Source: Streptomyces rimosus (lineage in GTDB: Bacteria > Actinomycetota > Actinomycetes > Streptomycetales > Streptomycetaceae). Taken from it: a stretch of 64,000 bases of DNA. Location: positions 2,666,001 to 2,730,000 of the forward strand of contig NZ_CP023688.1 in NCBI RefSeq assembly GCF_008704655.1, read 5' to 3'. This document shows, in pieces, positions 17,154-25,100 of the stretch. A model generated the notes under the pieces. It had not been told where the DNA came from. It searched no databases and worked only from the letters and a program-made list of their open reading frames with translations. Made by a program: the position numbers and the translations under genes. The stretch's first letter is position 1, and each line of letters opens with the position of its first letter.

Positions 17154-18671
17154 TCAGGTGCGGTCCCCGAAGACGGTCCGGTGCCAGTCCTTCCTGGCGG
17201 TGCCGGTGTTGTCGAACATGACGTGCTTGACCTGCGTGTACTCCTCGAAGGAATAGGCGGACATGTCCTTGCCGAAGCCACTGGCCTTGTAGCCGCCGTG
17301 CGGCATCTCGCTGAGGATCGGGATGTGGTCGTTGACCCAGACACAGCCCGCCTTGATCTCGCGGGTGGCGCGGCCGGTGCGGTAGACGTCCCGGCTCCAT
17401 GCGGAGGCCGCCAGGCCGTACGGGGTGTCGTTGGCCAGCGCGATCCCCTCGTCGTCGCTGTCGAAGGGCAGCACAACCAGCACCGGCCCGAAAATCTCGC
17501 TCTGGACCACCTCGCTGTCCTGCGCGGCGCCCGTGATCAACGTGGGCAGGTAGTACGCGCCCTTCGCCAGCTCGCCCTGCGGCACCGCGCCGCCCGTGAC
17601 GACGGTGGCGTACGACCGGGCCCGGTCGACGAACCCGGCGACCCGGTCGCGCTGGGTGTACGAGATCAGCGGGCCTAGATCGGTGGCCGGGTCGAACGGA
17701 TCGCCGAGCCGTACGGTCGCCATCAGGTCGGCCACGCCGCCGACGAAGGCGTCGTAGAGCGGCCGCTGCACATAGGCGCGGGTGGCGGCGGTGCAGTCCT
17801 GCCCGGTGTTGATCAGTGCGCCGGCCACCGCCCCGTGCACCGCGGCCTCCAGGTCGGCGTCGTCGAAGACCACGAACGGGGCCTTGCCGCCGAGTTCGAG
17901 ATGCATCCGCTTGACGGTACTGGTGGCGATCTCGGCGACCCGCTTGCCGACCGCCGTCGAACCGGTGAAGGAGGCCATGGCGACGCCCGGGTGGGCCACC
18001 AGGTGCTCACCGGCCTCCCGGCCCGCGCCGGAGACGATGTTGAGCACGCCGTCCGGGATGCCCGCCTCGGTCGCCGCCTGCGCGAACATCAGTGAGGTCA
18101 ACGGGGTGATCTCGGCGGGCTTGAGGACGACCGTGTTGCCTGCCGCGATGGCTGGCAACACCTTCCAGGCAGCCATCTGGAGCGGGTAGTTCCAGGGCGC
18201 GATGGAGCCGATGACGCCGATGGGCTCGCGGCGGATCACCGAGGTGTGGTCCGGGCTGTACTCCCCCGCCGAACGCCCCTCCAGGTGCCGGGCGGCGCCC
18301 GCGAAGAAGGCCGCGTTGTCGACCGACCCCGGTACGTCGAACTCCGCACTGAGCTTGATGGGCTTGCCGCACTGGAGCGACTCCGCGTAGGCCAGCTCTC
18401 CGGCCCGCTCGCCGAGGACGGTGGCGAACCGGTGCAGGGCGTCGGAGCGCTCGCCCGGGGTCGCCCCGGCCCACGCGGGGAAGGCGCGCGCCGCGGCGTC
18501 CACCGCCGCGTCCACGTCCGCCGTCGAGGCCAGCCGGTAGCCGTACACCTGCTCGCCGGTGGCCGCATCGACCACGTACTGGGTGCGGCCGGAGCTGCCG
18601 TCCCGGAGGCCGCCGGCGAGGTACTGGGCGCCCTCGGCGAATCGGTCCCGCACGTCGAATCGCTGGATCAT
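17154..18671 (-). CDS. aldehyde dehydrogenase, gamma-aminobutyraldehyde dehydrogenase type (copy 1)
   Basis: 505 aa NAD(P)-dependent aldehyde dehydrogenase. The glutamate box LELGGKAPFVVF and the catalytic cysteine in NTGQDCTAATR are present, with PWNYPLQMAAWK as the substrate/NAD region. Oxidation of the aminoaldehyde from putrescine to GABA is the expected reaction given the polyamine transporter genes directly downstream (71 nt to the PotD gene). The start is ATG 18671. A close paralogue is at 26415..27869, also followed by a PotD-type gene. Exact substrate range cannot be read from sequence. Confidence 0.9.
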   Translation of the reverse strand: MIQRFDVRDRFAEGAQYLAGGLRDGSSGRTQYVVDAATGEQVYGYRLASTADVDAAVDAAARAFPAWAGATPGERSDALHRFATVLGERAGELAYAESLQCGKPIKLSAEFDVPGSVDNAAFFAGAARHLEGRSAGEYSPDHTSVIRREPIGVIGSIAPWNYPLQMAAWKVLPAIAAGNTVVLKPAEITPLTSLMFAQAATEAGIPDGVLNIVSGAGREAGEHLVAHPGVAMASFTGSTAVGKRVAEIATSTVKRMHLELGGKAPFVVFDDADLEAAVHGAVAGALINTGQDCTAATRAYVQRPLYDAFVGGVADLMATVRLGDPFDPATDLGPLISYTQRDRVAGFVDRARSYATVVTGGAVPQGELAKGAYYLPTLITGAAQDSEVVQSEIFGPVLVVLPFDSDDEGIALANDTPYGLAASAWSRDVYRTGRATREIKAGCVWVNDHIPILSEMPHGGYKASGFGKDMSAYSFEEYTQVKHVMFDNTGTARKDWHRTVFGDRT

Positions 18672-18872
18672 GGTGCTCTCCTCCGCCGGACGCCGGGGCC
18701 GCTCAGCGGCACCCCAGGCGTAGCTCTTTCCGGAATTGATGGCTGATCGTGACAGAGGAGCAGGGCCCCAACAAGGGATTCCGTTGTTGCCTTTTGGTTA
18801 CGCGACGGATTCTGCGATTTCCGTCGTACGGCACCCCGACACGTTGTCAGTGCCCGCTGACAGAATCCCGGC
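18672..18872. promoter_or_regulatory. divergent promoter region, AT-rich
   Basis: About 200 bp between the aldehyde dehydrogenase and the NADAR gene, noticeably more AT-rich than the surroundings (18740-18820). It contains CAACAA and TTGTTG arms around 18770-18795 (reading CAACAAGGG then CCGTTGTTG). The word ACAACGGA occurs here on the minus strand and again in the promoter of the second aldehyde dehydrogenase. This is a candidate for common regulation, but a weak one. Confidence 0.45.
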
Positions 18873-19523
18873 ATGATGCACGACAGCACGGGGGGCAGGG
18901 GGATGAACGAGCCACACAGCGGCGCGGCGGACACGGCCGGGGCCGCGTCGGCAGCGGCCGTACCGACGGCGGACGGGCCACGCTCGGTGGAGGAGCTGAC
19001 CGCGCGGACGGCCGCCGGCGAGCAGTACAAATACGTCTATTTCTGGGGCCACACACCTCGCCGCGACGGCGAACTGGGCGCGAGCTGCTTCAGCCAGTGG
19101 TGGCCGTCGCCGTTCACGGTCGACGGCGTGCGGTACGCCACCGCCGAGCACTGGATGATGGCCTGCAAGGCCCGGCTGTTCGAGGACGCGGAAGCGGAGC
19201 GGCGAGCGATAGCCGCCGTCCACCCCAAGCAGGCCAAGGACGCGGGCCGCACGGTACGCGGCTTCGACGGCGCGCTGTGGGAGCGGCACCGCTTCGCGTA
19301 CGTCGTCGAGGGCAATGTGCACAAGTTCGGCCAGGACGACGCCCTGCGCGCGTATCTCCTGGGGACGGGCTCCCGCGTCCTGGTGGAAGCCAGCCCGCTG
19401 GACCGCATATGGGGAATCGGACTGGCCGCCGACGACGAGCGCGCGCAGGATCCGGCGCGGTGGCAGGGCTTGAACTTGCTGGGGTTCGCGCTGATGGAGG
19501 CTCGGCAGCGGCTGGGGGCTTAG
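18873..19523 (+). CDS. NADAR domain protein (YbiA/RibX-like N-glycosidase)
   Basis: 216 aa. After about 45 non-conserved residues comes the NADAR fold: YFWGHTPR, FSQWWPSPFTVDG, YATAEHWMMACKARLF, then GNVHKFGQ and RIWGIGL. Characterised members hydrolyse N-glycosidic bonds of early riboflavin intermediates or ADP-ribosyl adducts. Start is uncertain: ATG 18873 lacks a ribosome site, whereas the in-frame ATG at 18903 directly follows a purine-rich CAGGGGG; both leave the domain intact. It is a monocistronic gene convergent with the repeat protein gene. Confidence 0.85.
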   Translation: MMHDSTGGRGMNEPHSGAADTAGAASAAAVPTADGPRSVEELTARTAAGEQYKYVYFWGHTPRRDGELGASCFSQWWPSPFTVDGVRYATAEHWMMACKARLFEDAEAERRAIAAVHPKQAKDAGRTVRGFDGALWERHRFAYVVEGNVHKFGQDDALRAYLLGTGSRVLVEASPLDRIWGIGLAADDERAQDPARWQGLNLLGFALMEARQRLGA

Positions 19524-19545
19524 GGCTGCTGGGCCGGGGCGGGCT

Positions 19546-21438
19546 TCAGAGCTGGGTGAGGACGATGGTCTGGGTGCCGGTACGGGCCGCCGGGAGGTTC
19601 CGGAGGTCCGGGATGGCGGTCGGCCCAGGTACGGCGGACGCGGGCGCGGCTTCGTACGTACGGGAGTCGGAGGCCGTACGGGGGCCGGGGGCGGGCGCGG
19701 CTTCGTACGTGCCCGGGCCGTCGTCGTCAGGACCGCGGTCCGTATCTGCGCCGTCGTCATCGGTGCCGGAGCCGGAACCGCCGGAAGTCGGGTCGCCGAA
19801 GCCCGAATCGTCGGAGTAGCCGGGGCCCCACGGGTCGTCGTCCACATAGGTCGCGTTGGCCACCACGACGTAGCAGACCATGAGCACGCTCAGCAGCATC
19901 GCCACACCGCCCATGATCAATCCGGCCAGCGCACTCCCGCCGTTGTCCGCCTCGCCCCGGTCCGCCTTGCTGCGCCCGATGGCACCAAAAATGATCGCGA
20001 GCAAACCGAGGAGGAGCCCGAAAGCCACGGTGAAGAAGAGGACAGTACCCACGATCCCGAGAACGAGAGCGGCGGTACCGAACCCGTTGTTCAACGCGAT
20101 CGGCATCCAGTAGGGCTGGTAGGCGGGCGGCACGTGCTGCCCCAGCTGGCCGCCCGGGCCCCAGCCGCCGGGGGCGGAACCACCGTACGGAGACGTGGAG
20201 GCGCCGTGGGGAAAGGGCGCGGTGCCCGACGGGAAACCGCCGTTGCCGTCCGCCGGAGGGAAGCCGCCGTCACCGTCCGGCCGCCCGCCGCTGCCGTTCG
20301 GGGCTGCGCCCCGCTGCCCGTCCGCCCCGGCCCCAGATATCGGCGGAGTACCGGACCCGGGCGGCGCGTAGGCCCCTGCCGAGCCTGGCGCGGGTGGCGG
20401 CGGGGGGACGTCGTACCGGCCAGCTGGGGGGTTGGGTGCGGTTCCGTTGGGGGCGGGCAGGTTCGCGGTTGGGGTGGACGTATTCGGGATGGCCGTCGTC
20501 GGTGCGGCCGTTCTGGTCGCGGCTGACTTCGGCGTGACCGTTCTGGTCGCGGCCGACGGTTGGCGGTCCTCCGGGGGCGCCCACGGGTCGTGCGGTTCGG
20601 ACTGTGGGGCGGTCTCGGTGGTGGCGGGGTCCGGCATCTCTGCGGTCGGTCCACCCTGCTTCGGCGCCGCCGTCTTGGTCGCGGCCGACTTCGGCGTGAC
20701 CGTCCCGGTCGCGGCCGACGGCCGGTGGTCCCCCGGCGGCGCCCACGGGTCGCGAGGTTCGGACTGCGGGGCGGTCCCGGTGTCTGTGGGTTCCGACACG
20801 TCTGCGGTCGACCCACCCTGCTTCGGCGCCGCCGTCCTGGTCGCGGCCGACTTCGACATGACCACCCCGGACACGGCCGACGGCCGGCGGCTCCCCGGAG
20901 GCGCCCACGGGTCGCCAGGTTCAGGCTGCGCCACAGCACCGGCGACGGCGGGTTCCGGCACATCTGCCGTCGACGCGCCCGCCGTCGACATAACCGACTC
21001 GGTCACCGTCGGATCCGACACAGTCATCTCGGTTGCGGCCGACGACTTCCCACCCTCCGGCGGCGCCCACACGCCGTGCGGTTCAGGCTGCGCCGCAGCC
21101 CCCGCAGCGGCGATGGGGTCCGGCACGTCCGACGTCGATGCGCCCCGCTTCGGCACGGCTGGCTCCGACACACCCGCCGTAGACACGGCCGTCTCCGTCA
21201 CCGCCGTCCCGGTCCCAGCCGACGCCTCCCGCCCCTCCACCGGCGCCCACGGCTCACGCAATTCGGGCTGCGCCGCTGCCCCGGCCACGGCGGCAGTGGG
21301 TTCCGGCACGTCCGCCGCTGGCCCACCCGGCCTCGACACGCCCGACTTCGGCGCAGCCGACCTCGTCGCGCCCGACGCCTCCCGGCCCCCCGCCGGCGCC
21401 CACGCCTCGCGCGGTTCGGGCTGCTGACTGCCGGACAT
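19546..21438 (-). CDS. DUF4190-type membrane protein with six tandem 51-60 aa repeats
   Basis: 630 aa. Residues 7-336 are six consecutive repeats, each opening with (P/S)E(P/L)xxxWAPxxxxxxS and ending in an Ala/Thr-rich linker (..VPEP..AAAQ). Copies 4-6 are nearly the same (DPWAPPxxxxPSAAT, SAATxTAAP) and so look recently duplicated. A Gly/Pro-rich spacer follows, then about residues 455-540 with two or more hydrophobic segments (AALVLGIVGTVLFFTVAFG and ALAGLIMGGVAMLLSVLM) in the arrangement of DUF4190. The tail is acidic (Asp/Gly-rich) and extracellular or cytoplasmic by turn. ATG 21438 is preferred over a GTG four codons earlier because GGGGG precedes it. Function unknown. Confidence 0.8.
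   Translation of the reverse strand: MSGSQQPEPREAWAPAGGREASGATRSAAPKSGVSRPGGPAADVPEPTAAVAGAAAQPELREPWAPVEGREASAGTGTAVTETAVSTAGVSEPAVPKRGASTSDVPDPIAAAGAAAQPEPHGVWAPPEGGKSSAATEMTVSDPTVTESVMSTAGASTADVPEPAVAGAVAQPEPGDPWAPPGSRRPSAVSGVVMSKSAATRTAAPKQGGSTADVSEPTDTGTAPQSEPRDPWAPPGDHRPSAATGTVTPKSAATKTAAPKQGGPTAEMPDPATTETAPQSEPHDPWAPPEDRQPSAATRTVTPKSAATRTAAPTTAIPNTSTPTANLPAPNGTAPNPPAGRYDVPPPPPAPGSAGAYAPPGSGTPPISGAGADGQRGAAPNGSGGRPDGDGGFPPADGNGGFPSGTAPFPHGASTSPYGGSAPGGWGPGGQLGQHVPPAYQPYWMPIALNNGFGTAALVLGIVGTVLFFTVAFGLLLGLLAIIFGAIGRSKADRGEADNGGSALAGLIMGGVAMLLSVLMVCYVVVANATYVDDDPWGPGYSDDSGFGDPTSGGSGSGTDDDGADTDRGPDDDGPGTYEAAPAPGPRTASDSRTYEAAPASAVPGPTAIPDLRNLPAARTGTQTIVLTQL
20431..21420 (-). repeat. six in-frame tandem repeats (about 153-180 bp each)
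   Basis: These are the DNA counterparts of the protein repeats described in the 630-aa membrane protein. Units are 51, 60, 54, 54, 54 and 57 codons by my hand alignment. The first three have diverged. The last three keep the same length and most positions, suggesting copy-number change by recombination among the carboxy-proximal units. Confidence 0.75.
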
Positions 21439-21569
21439 CGACACCCCCACATTCGCCCCACGTTTCGCTTGCGCCCATGCTAAGACCTGCGCCGTTCCGC
21501 ATGGCGCTCCCCGCCTACGATGATTCCCGTCCGCGGCACGCCAGCTCGCCCCTCGACCAGGAGGACCCG

Positions 21570-22592
21570 TTGTCCGATCTCGACGCCTTCATCGCCGGAC
21601 TGCCCAAGGCCGAGCTGCACGTCCACCACGTCGGATCGGCGTCCCCGCGTATCGTCGCCGAGCTGGCCGCCCGCCACCCGGACTCCGCGGTCCCCACCGA
21701 CCCGGAGGCGCTCACCGACTACTTCACCTTCCGGGACTTCGCGCACTTCATCCAGGTCTACCTCTCCGTCGTGGATCTGATCCGCGACGCGCAGGACGTG
21801 CGGCTGCTGACGTACGAGGTGGCCCGGGACATGGCGCGGCAGAACATCCGCTACGCCGAACTGACCGTCACCCCGTACAGCTCCACCCGCCGCGGTATCC
21901 CGGACGCCGCCTTCGTCGAAGCCATCGAGGACGCGCGCAAGGCCGCGGAGACCGAGCTGGGCGTGGTGCTGCGCTGGTGCTTCGACATTCCGGGCGAGGC
22001 GGGGTTGACGGCCGCCGAGGAGACCACGCGTATCGCCTGTGACCTGCGGCCGGAGGGCCTGGTTTCCTTCGGGCTCGGCGGCCCGGAGATCGGCGTGCCG
22101 CGCGGGCAGTTCAAGCCGTACTTCGACCGGGCGATCGCCGCCGGCCTGCACTCCGTTCCGCACGCCGGGGAGACCACCGGCCCGCAGACCGTCTGGGACG
22201 CGCTGACCGAGTTGCGTGCCGAGCGGATCGGCCACGGCACCAGCTCCGCCCAGGACCCGAAGCTGCTGGCCCACCTCGCCGAGCACCGTATCCCGCTGGA
22301 GGTCTGCCCGACCTCGAACATCGCCACCCGCGCCGTGCGCACCCTCGACGAGCATCCGCTGAAGCAAATGGTCGACGCGGGTGTGCTGGTGACGATCAAC
22401 AGTGACGACCCGCCGATGTTCGGTACGGACCTGTGCGTGGAGTACGGCGTGGCCGCGCGCCTGCTGGATCTCGACGCGGCCGGGGTAGCCGCCCTGGCGA
22501 AGAACGCCGTCGAGGCGTCCTTCATGGACTCCGCCGCGAAGGCCGCGCTGACCGCCGAGATCGACGACTACACGGCGGCGTGGCCGCGATGA
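21570..22592 (+). CDS. adenosine deaminase superfamily protein, probably aminofutalosine deaminase
   Basis: 340 aa from a TTG start at 21570, chosen because a strong AGGAGG lies 5-6 nt upstream; the longer frame starting at 21477 has no such site. Metal ligands and active site are visible: His17 and His19 in ELHVHHVGS, the His in PHAGET with catalytic Glu, and NSDDPPMFG near the end. The HVHHVGSAS form, not HLHLDGS, is what I recall for the Streptomyces enzyme reported to deaminate 6-amino-6-deoxyfutalosine in the futalosine menaquinone route. Plain adenosine deaminase is the alternative. It overlaps the downstream phosphodiesterase ATG by 4 nt. Confidence 0.85.
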   Translation: MSDLDAFIAGLPKAELHVHHVGSASPRIVAELAARHPDSAVPTDPEALTDYFTFRDFAHFIQVYLSVVDLIRDAQDVRLLTYEVARDMARQNIRYAELTVTPYSSTRRGIPDAAFVEAIEDARKAAETELGVVLRWCFDIPGEAGLTAAEETTRIACDLRPEGLVSFGLGGPEIGVPRGQFKPYFDRAIAAGLHSVPHAGETTGPQTVWDALTELRAERIGHGTSSAQDPKLLAHLAEHRIPLEVCPTSNIATRAVRTLDEHPLKQMVDAGVLVTINSDDPPMFGTDLCVEYGVAARLLDLDAAGVAALAKNAVEASFMDSAAKAALTAEIDDYTAAWPR

Positions 22593-23377
22593 GGCCCGCA
22601 CGGCGCGCAGCGGATCCGGCGCCAGTGCCCGCCCCGGCGGAGCGCACGCCGGCCGGGCAGGCACCGCCGGCTGCCCGGCTGACGGACCCGATTCCCACGC
22701 GCGGACAGGTGGCGGTCATCGGCCATCGCGGCGCCCCGTACGAGGCGCGCGAAAACACTCTCGCCTCGCTGCGCGCCGCGCTCGAAGCGGGCGCGGACGC
22801 GGTCGAGATCGACGTACGGCTGACCGCCGACCGCGTCCCGGTGCTGCTGCACGACGCCACGCTGGAACGCCTGTGGGGCCACGACCGTTCGCTGGCCTCA
22901 CTCACGTACGGCCTGGTCGCCGAGCTCACCGCGGGCGGCGTTCCGACTCTGCGCGACGCCCTCGCGCTCACGGCCAAGTACCCGTCCGCCCGCGCCCTGA
23001 TCGACCTCCCTGACCCCGCGGCCGCGGCGGCCGCCGTCACCGAGGTCCGCGAGTCCGACGCCGAGGCCCGTACGTACTACTGCGGTGGCGGCCTGTCCAT
23101 GCTCGCCGTCCGCGCCGCCGACCCGGCCGCCGAACTCGCCCTCTCCTGGTGCCGTACGGCCCCGCCCCGTCCCGAACTGCTGGCCCGCGTCCGTCCCCGC
23201 TGGCTCAACTACCACTTCGGTCTGGTGACCAGGGAGCTGGTCGAACGAGCCCACGGCGACGGTTACTTGTTCGCCGCCTGGACCATCGACACGCCCCGCG
23301 CCACGCGCCGCCTCAAGCGCGCGGGCGTCGACGCCGTCACGACCAACCGGGTGGCCGCCGTCCGCGCGGTGCTCTGA
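22589..23377 (+). CDS. glycerophosphodiester phosphodiesterase
   Basis: 262 aa. GDPD signatures are present: HRGAPYEARENTLASLRAAL (catalytic His, Arg, Glu), then ADAVEIDVRLTADRVPVLLHDATLERL (Glu-x-Asp and His-Asp). It hydrolyses glycerophosphodiesters to glycerol-3-phosphate plus alcohol; with no signal peptide it is likely cytoplasmic. Residues 1-45 are a Pro/Ala-rich leader, and the true start might be later, but the ATGA overlap with the preceding gene supports 22589. Confidence 0.9.
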   Translation: MRPARRAADPAPVPAPAERTPAGQAPPAARLTDPIPTRGQVAVIGHRGAPYEARENTLASLRAALEAGADAVEIDVRLTADRVPVLLHDATLERLWGHDRSLASLTYGLVAELTAGGVPTLRDALALTAKYPSARALIDLPDPAAAAAAVTEVRESDAEARTYYCGGGLSMLAVRAADPAAELALSWCRTAPPRPELLARVRPRWLNYHFGLVTRELVERAHGDGYLFAAWTIDTPRATRRLKRAGVDAVTTNRVAAVRAVL

Positions 23378-23398
23378 GGCGTACCGGCCCCGTGCGCC

Positions 23399-23932
23399 TC
23401 AGTGCCGCACCAGCCGCCGCGCCACGAGGTGAGACAGCACGGTGGCCGCCCCGGCGGCAGTCAGCCCGCTCGCCACGCCCCGTGCGTCCGTCGGCCGGAG
23501 CCGCCCGGCGCGCCGTAGCCGCCCGCGCGCCCACAGCGCGTACGGGACGACGATGAACGGCGAGGTGGCCGAGCCGGGGGTGTAGCCGCGTACGGCGGCG
23601 GCCTGCGCGAGGTGCATGAGGCCGTGCAGCCCGAATCCGTCCACGGCGCCCTGGAAGAAGGCCGAGCGGCCGCCGGTGCGGTGTCCGCGCACCGAGGCGG
23701 CGGCCACGATCACCGCCATGGCGCCCACCGCGACCGTGAACTCCCGCTGGTCGACGCCTTCCAGCGCCCGCCAGAGCCGTTCAGGCGCACCAGGGAACCG
23801 CTTCCGCAGCTCCGGCAGGTGGTCCCGGATCCACCGCGGCCCGAAGGCCACCTCCTCCGCGTCATGCAACGCCCAGGCGGCGAGCAGTCCGAACGTGACG
23901 GCGGGGCTCAGGTCCTGTGTTTTCTGCGACAT
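23399..23932 (-). CDS. HXXEE domain membrane protein
   Basis: 177 aa. The motif that names the family is clear: His23-Asp-Ala-Glu26-Glu27 (HDAEE), with a second conserved His cluster (HGLMHLAQA) near residue 115. There are about four hydrophobic segments and a basic C-terminus. The His and Glu residues could bind metal; no function is established. ATG 23932 is taken as start; a GTG 48 nt upstream would add 16 residues without clear ribosome site. It is convergent with the phosphodiesterase gene across 21 nt. Confidence 0.8.
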   Translation of the reverse strand: MSQKTQDLSPAVTFGLLAAWALHDAEEVAFGPRWIRDHLPELRKRFPGAPERLWRALEGVDQREFTVAVGAMAVIVAAASVRGHRTGGRSAFFQGAVDGFGLHGLMHLAQAAAVRGYTPGSATSPFIVVPYALWARGRLRRAGRLRPTDARGVASGLTAAGAATVLSHLVARRLVRH

Positions 23933-24088
23933 GAGCGGTGAGTCTGGCACGGCGGCAAAGGCCGCCCATGAGGGGGCCACGGGCTAACCACGGCCCAAAA
24001 ACCGCTCGCAACCAGTCACTTACCGTCGCCACTTGACCTTGTCACCGTGTCAGACCGTGCACTGGTGAACACCACCCGGCAGACGCCG

Positions 24089-24122
24089 CCCGCACCCGCA
24101 CCCGCACCCGCACCCGCACCCG
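24089..24122 (+). repeat. hexanucleotide tandem repeat (CCCGCA)x5.5
   Basis: A short perfect microsatellite that ends directly at the ribosome binding sequence (GAGGACAAGC) of the gene starting at 24132. Its position in the leader means unit gain or loss would move the promoter relative to the start codon. Confidence 0.85.
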
Positions 24123-24131
24123 AGGACAAGC

Positions 24132-25079
24132 ATGCTCACCTACACCGGCTCCGGCCCGTACTGCTACAGCCATTCCCTGGCCATGGTGCTCGGCCCCGAC
24201 GCCGCCCCATCCCCCGCCGTCATCGAAACCCTCACCGGCTCGCCCTTCGGCATGCAGCTCGTCGGTGGCACCCTGCCGTGGTTCGACCCGTACGGCTGGG
24301 ACCCGGAAACCGGTCTGGACGCCGCCGTGTCAGCGCTCGGTCTGCGCTGTGTACGCAGCGCGGGCGGCACCCAGGACGAGGCGCTGGCGCGGCTCGGGGC
24401 CGACTGCGCGGAGGGCCCCGTTCTGGTCGGCCCGGTGGAGATGGGCCTGCTGCTGTACCAGCCCGGCTCCGGCACCGCGGTCGGCGCCGATCACTACGTA
24501 GTGGTGCTGGCGGTCGAGGACGGCACCGTCCTCCTCCACGACCCGCACGGACACCCGTACGCGACGCTGTCCGCCCCGGCCTTCGCCGCCGCATGGCGCG
24601 CGGAGTCGGTCACGTACACGGACGCCCCGTACGTGATGCGCTCCGCCTTCGTGCAGGAGCGGGCAGCCGACCCGGCCAAGGCCCTGCGACGGTCGCTGCC
24701 CGACGCCGTACGGTGGCTGGCCGGACGCGACGACCTGCCCATGCCGCCGGGGTCGCTCGGCGGCACGGCCGCCGCCGAAGCGCTGGCGGACCAGGTGGCC
24801 AAGGGCCTGTCCCCGGAGATCCGCGACCTGCTCAGCGTCTTCGCCATCCGCCTCGGCGCCCGCCGCCTCAACGACGCGGCGGCCTGCCTCGCCTCACTGA
24901 ACCTCGGTACCCCGGCCGCCCTTCTGGCCGAGCAGTCCCGCATGGTCGGCGGCCTGCAACGCCCCGTCGTCTCGGGAGACGACCGCGCGCTGGAAGCCGG
25001 ACTGCGGCGGCTGGCCCCTACGTACGGGGCGCTGCGTACGGCACTGGAGGAATCCGTCGCGCGGGGCATGCCGGGCTGA
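24132..25079 (+). CDS. putative papain-fold (C39/BtrH-like) protein
   Basis: 315 aa, no signal peptide. Cys11 in GPYCYSHSLAMVLG lies at the start of a helix, as the nucleophile of papain-like/C39 folds does. The matching His would be in ADHYVVVLAV (His121), and an acidic partner follows in LLHDPHGHP (His136/Asp137). BtrH-type acyltransferases and C39-like peptidases share this Cys-His-Asp layout. The C-terminal half (about 170-315) is helical and unrecognised, reminiscent of the DUF4872-like partner domain. Start ATG 24132 follows GAGGACAAGC. Catalysis as peptidase, amidase or acyltransferase remains open. Confidence 0.6.
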   Translation: MLTYTGSGPYCYSHSLAMVLGPDAAPSPAVIETLTGSPFGMQLVGGTLPWFDPYGWDPETGLDAAVSALGLRCVRSAGGTQDEALARLGADCAEGPVLVGPVEMGLLLYQPGSGTAVGADHYVVVLAVEDGTVLLHDPHGHPYATLSAPAFAAAWRAESVTYTDAPYVMRSAFVQERAADPAKALRRSLPDAVRWLAGRDDLPMPPGSLGGTAAAEALADQVAKGLSPEIRDLLSVFAIRLGARRLNDAAACLASLNLGTPAALLAEQSRMVGGLQRPVVSGDDRALEAGLRRLAPTYGALRTALEESVARGMPG

Positions 25080-25100
25080 CCCACGCGCCGGCCCGCCGCC

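Noticed and set aside
24089..24122. Hexamer repeat as a CRISPR array
   Set aside because: Units are 6 nt without spacers; it is a simple microsatellite.
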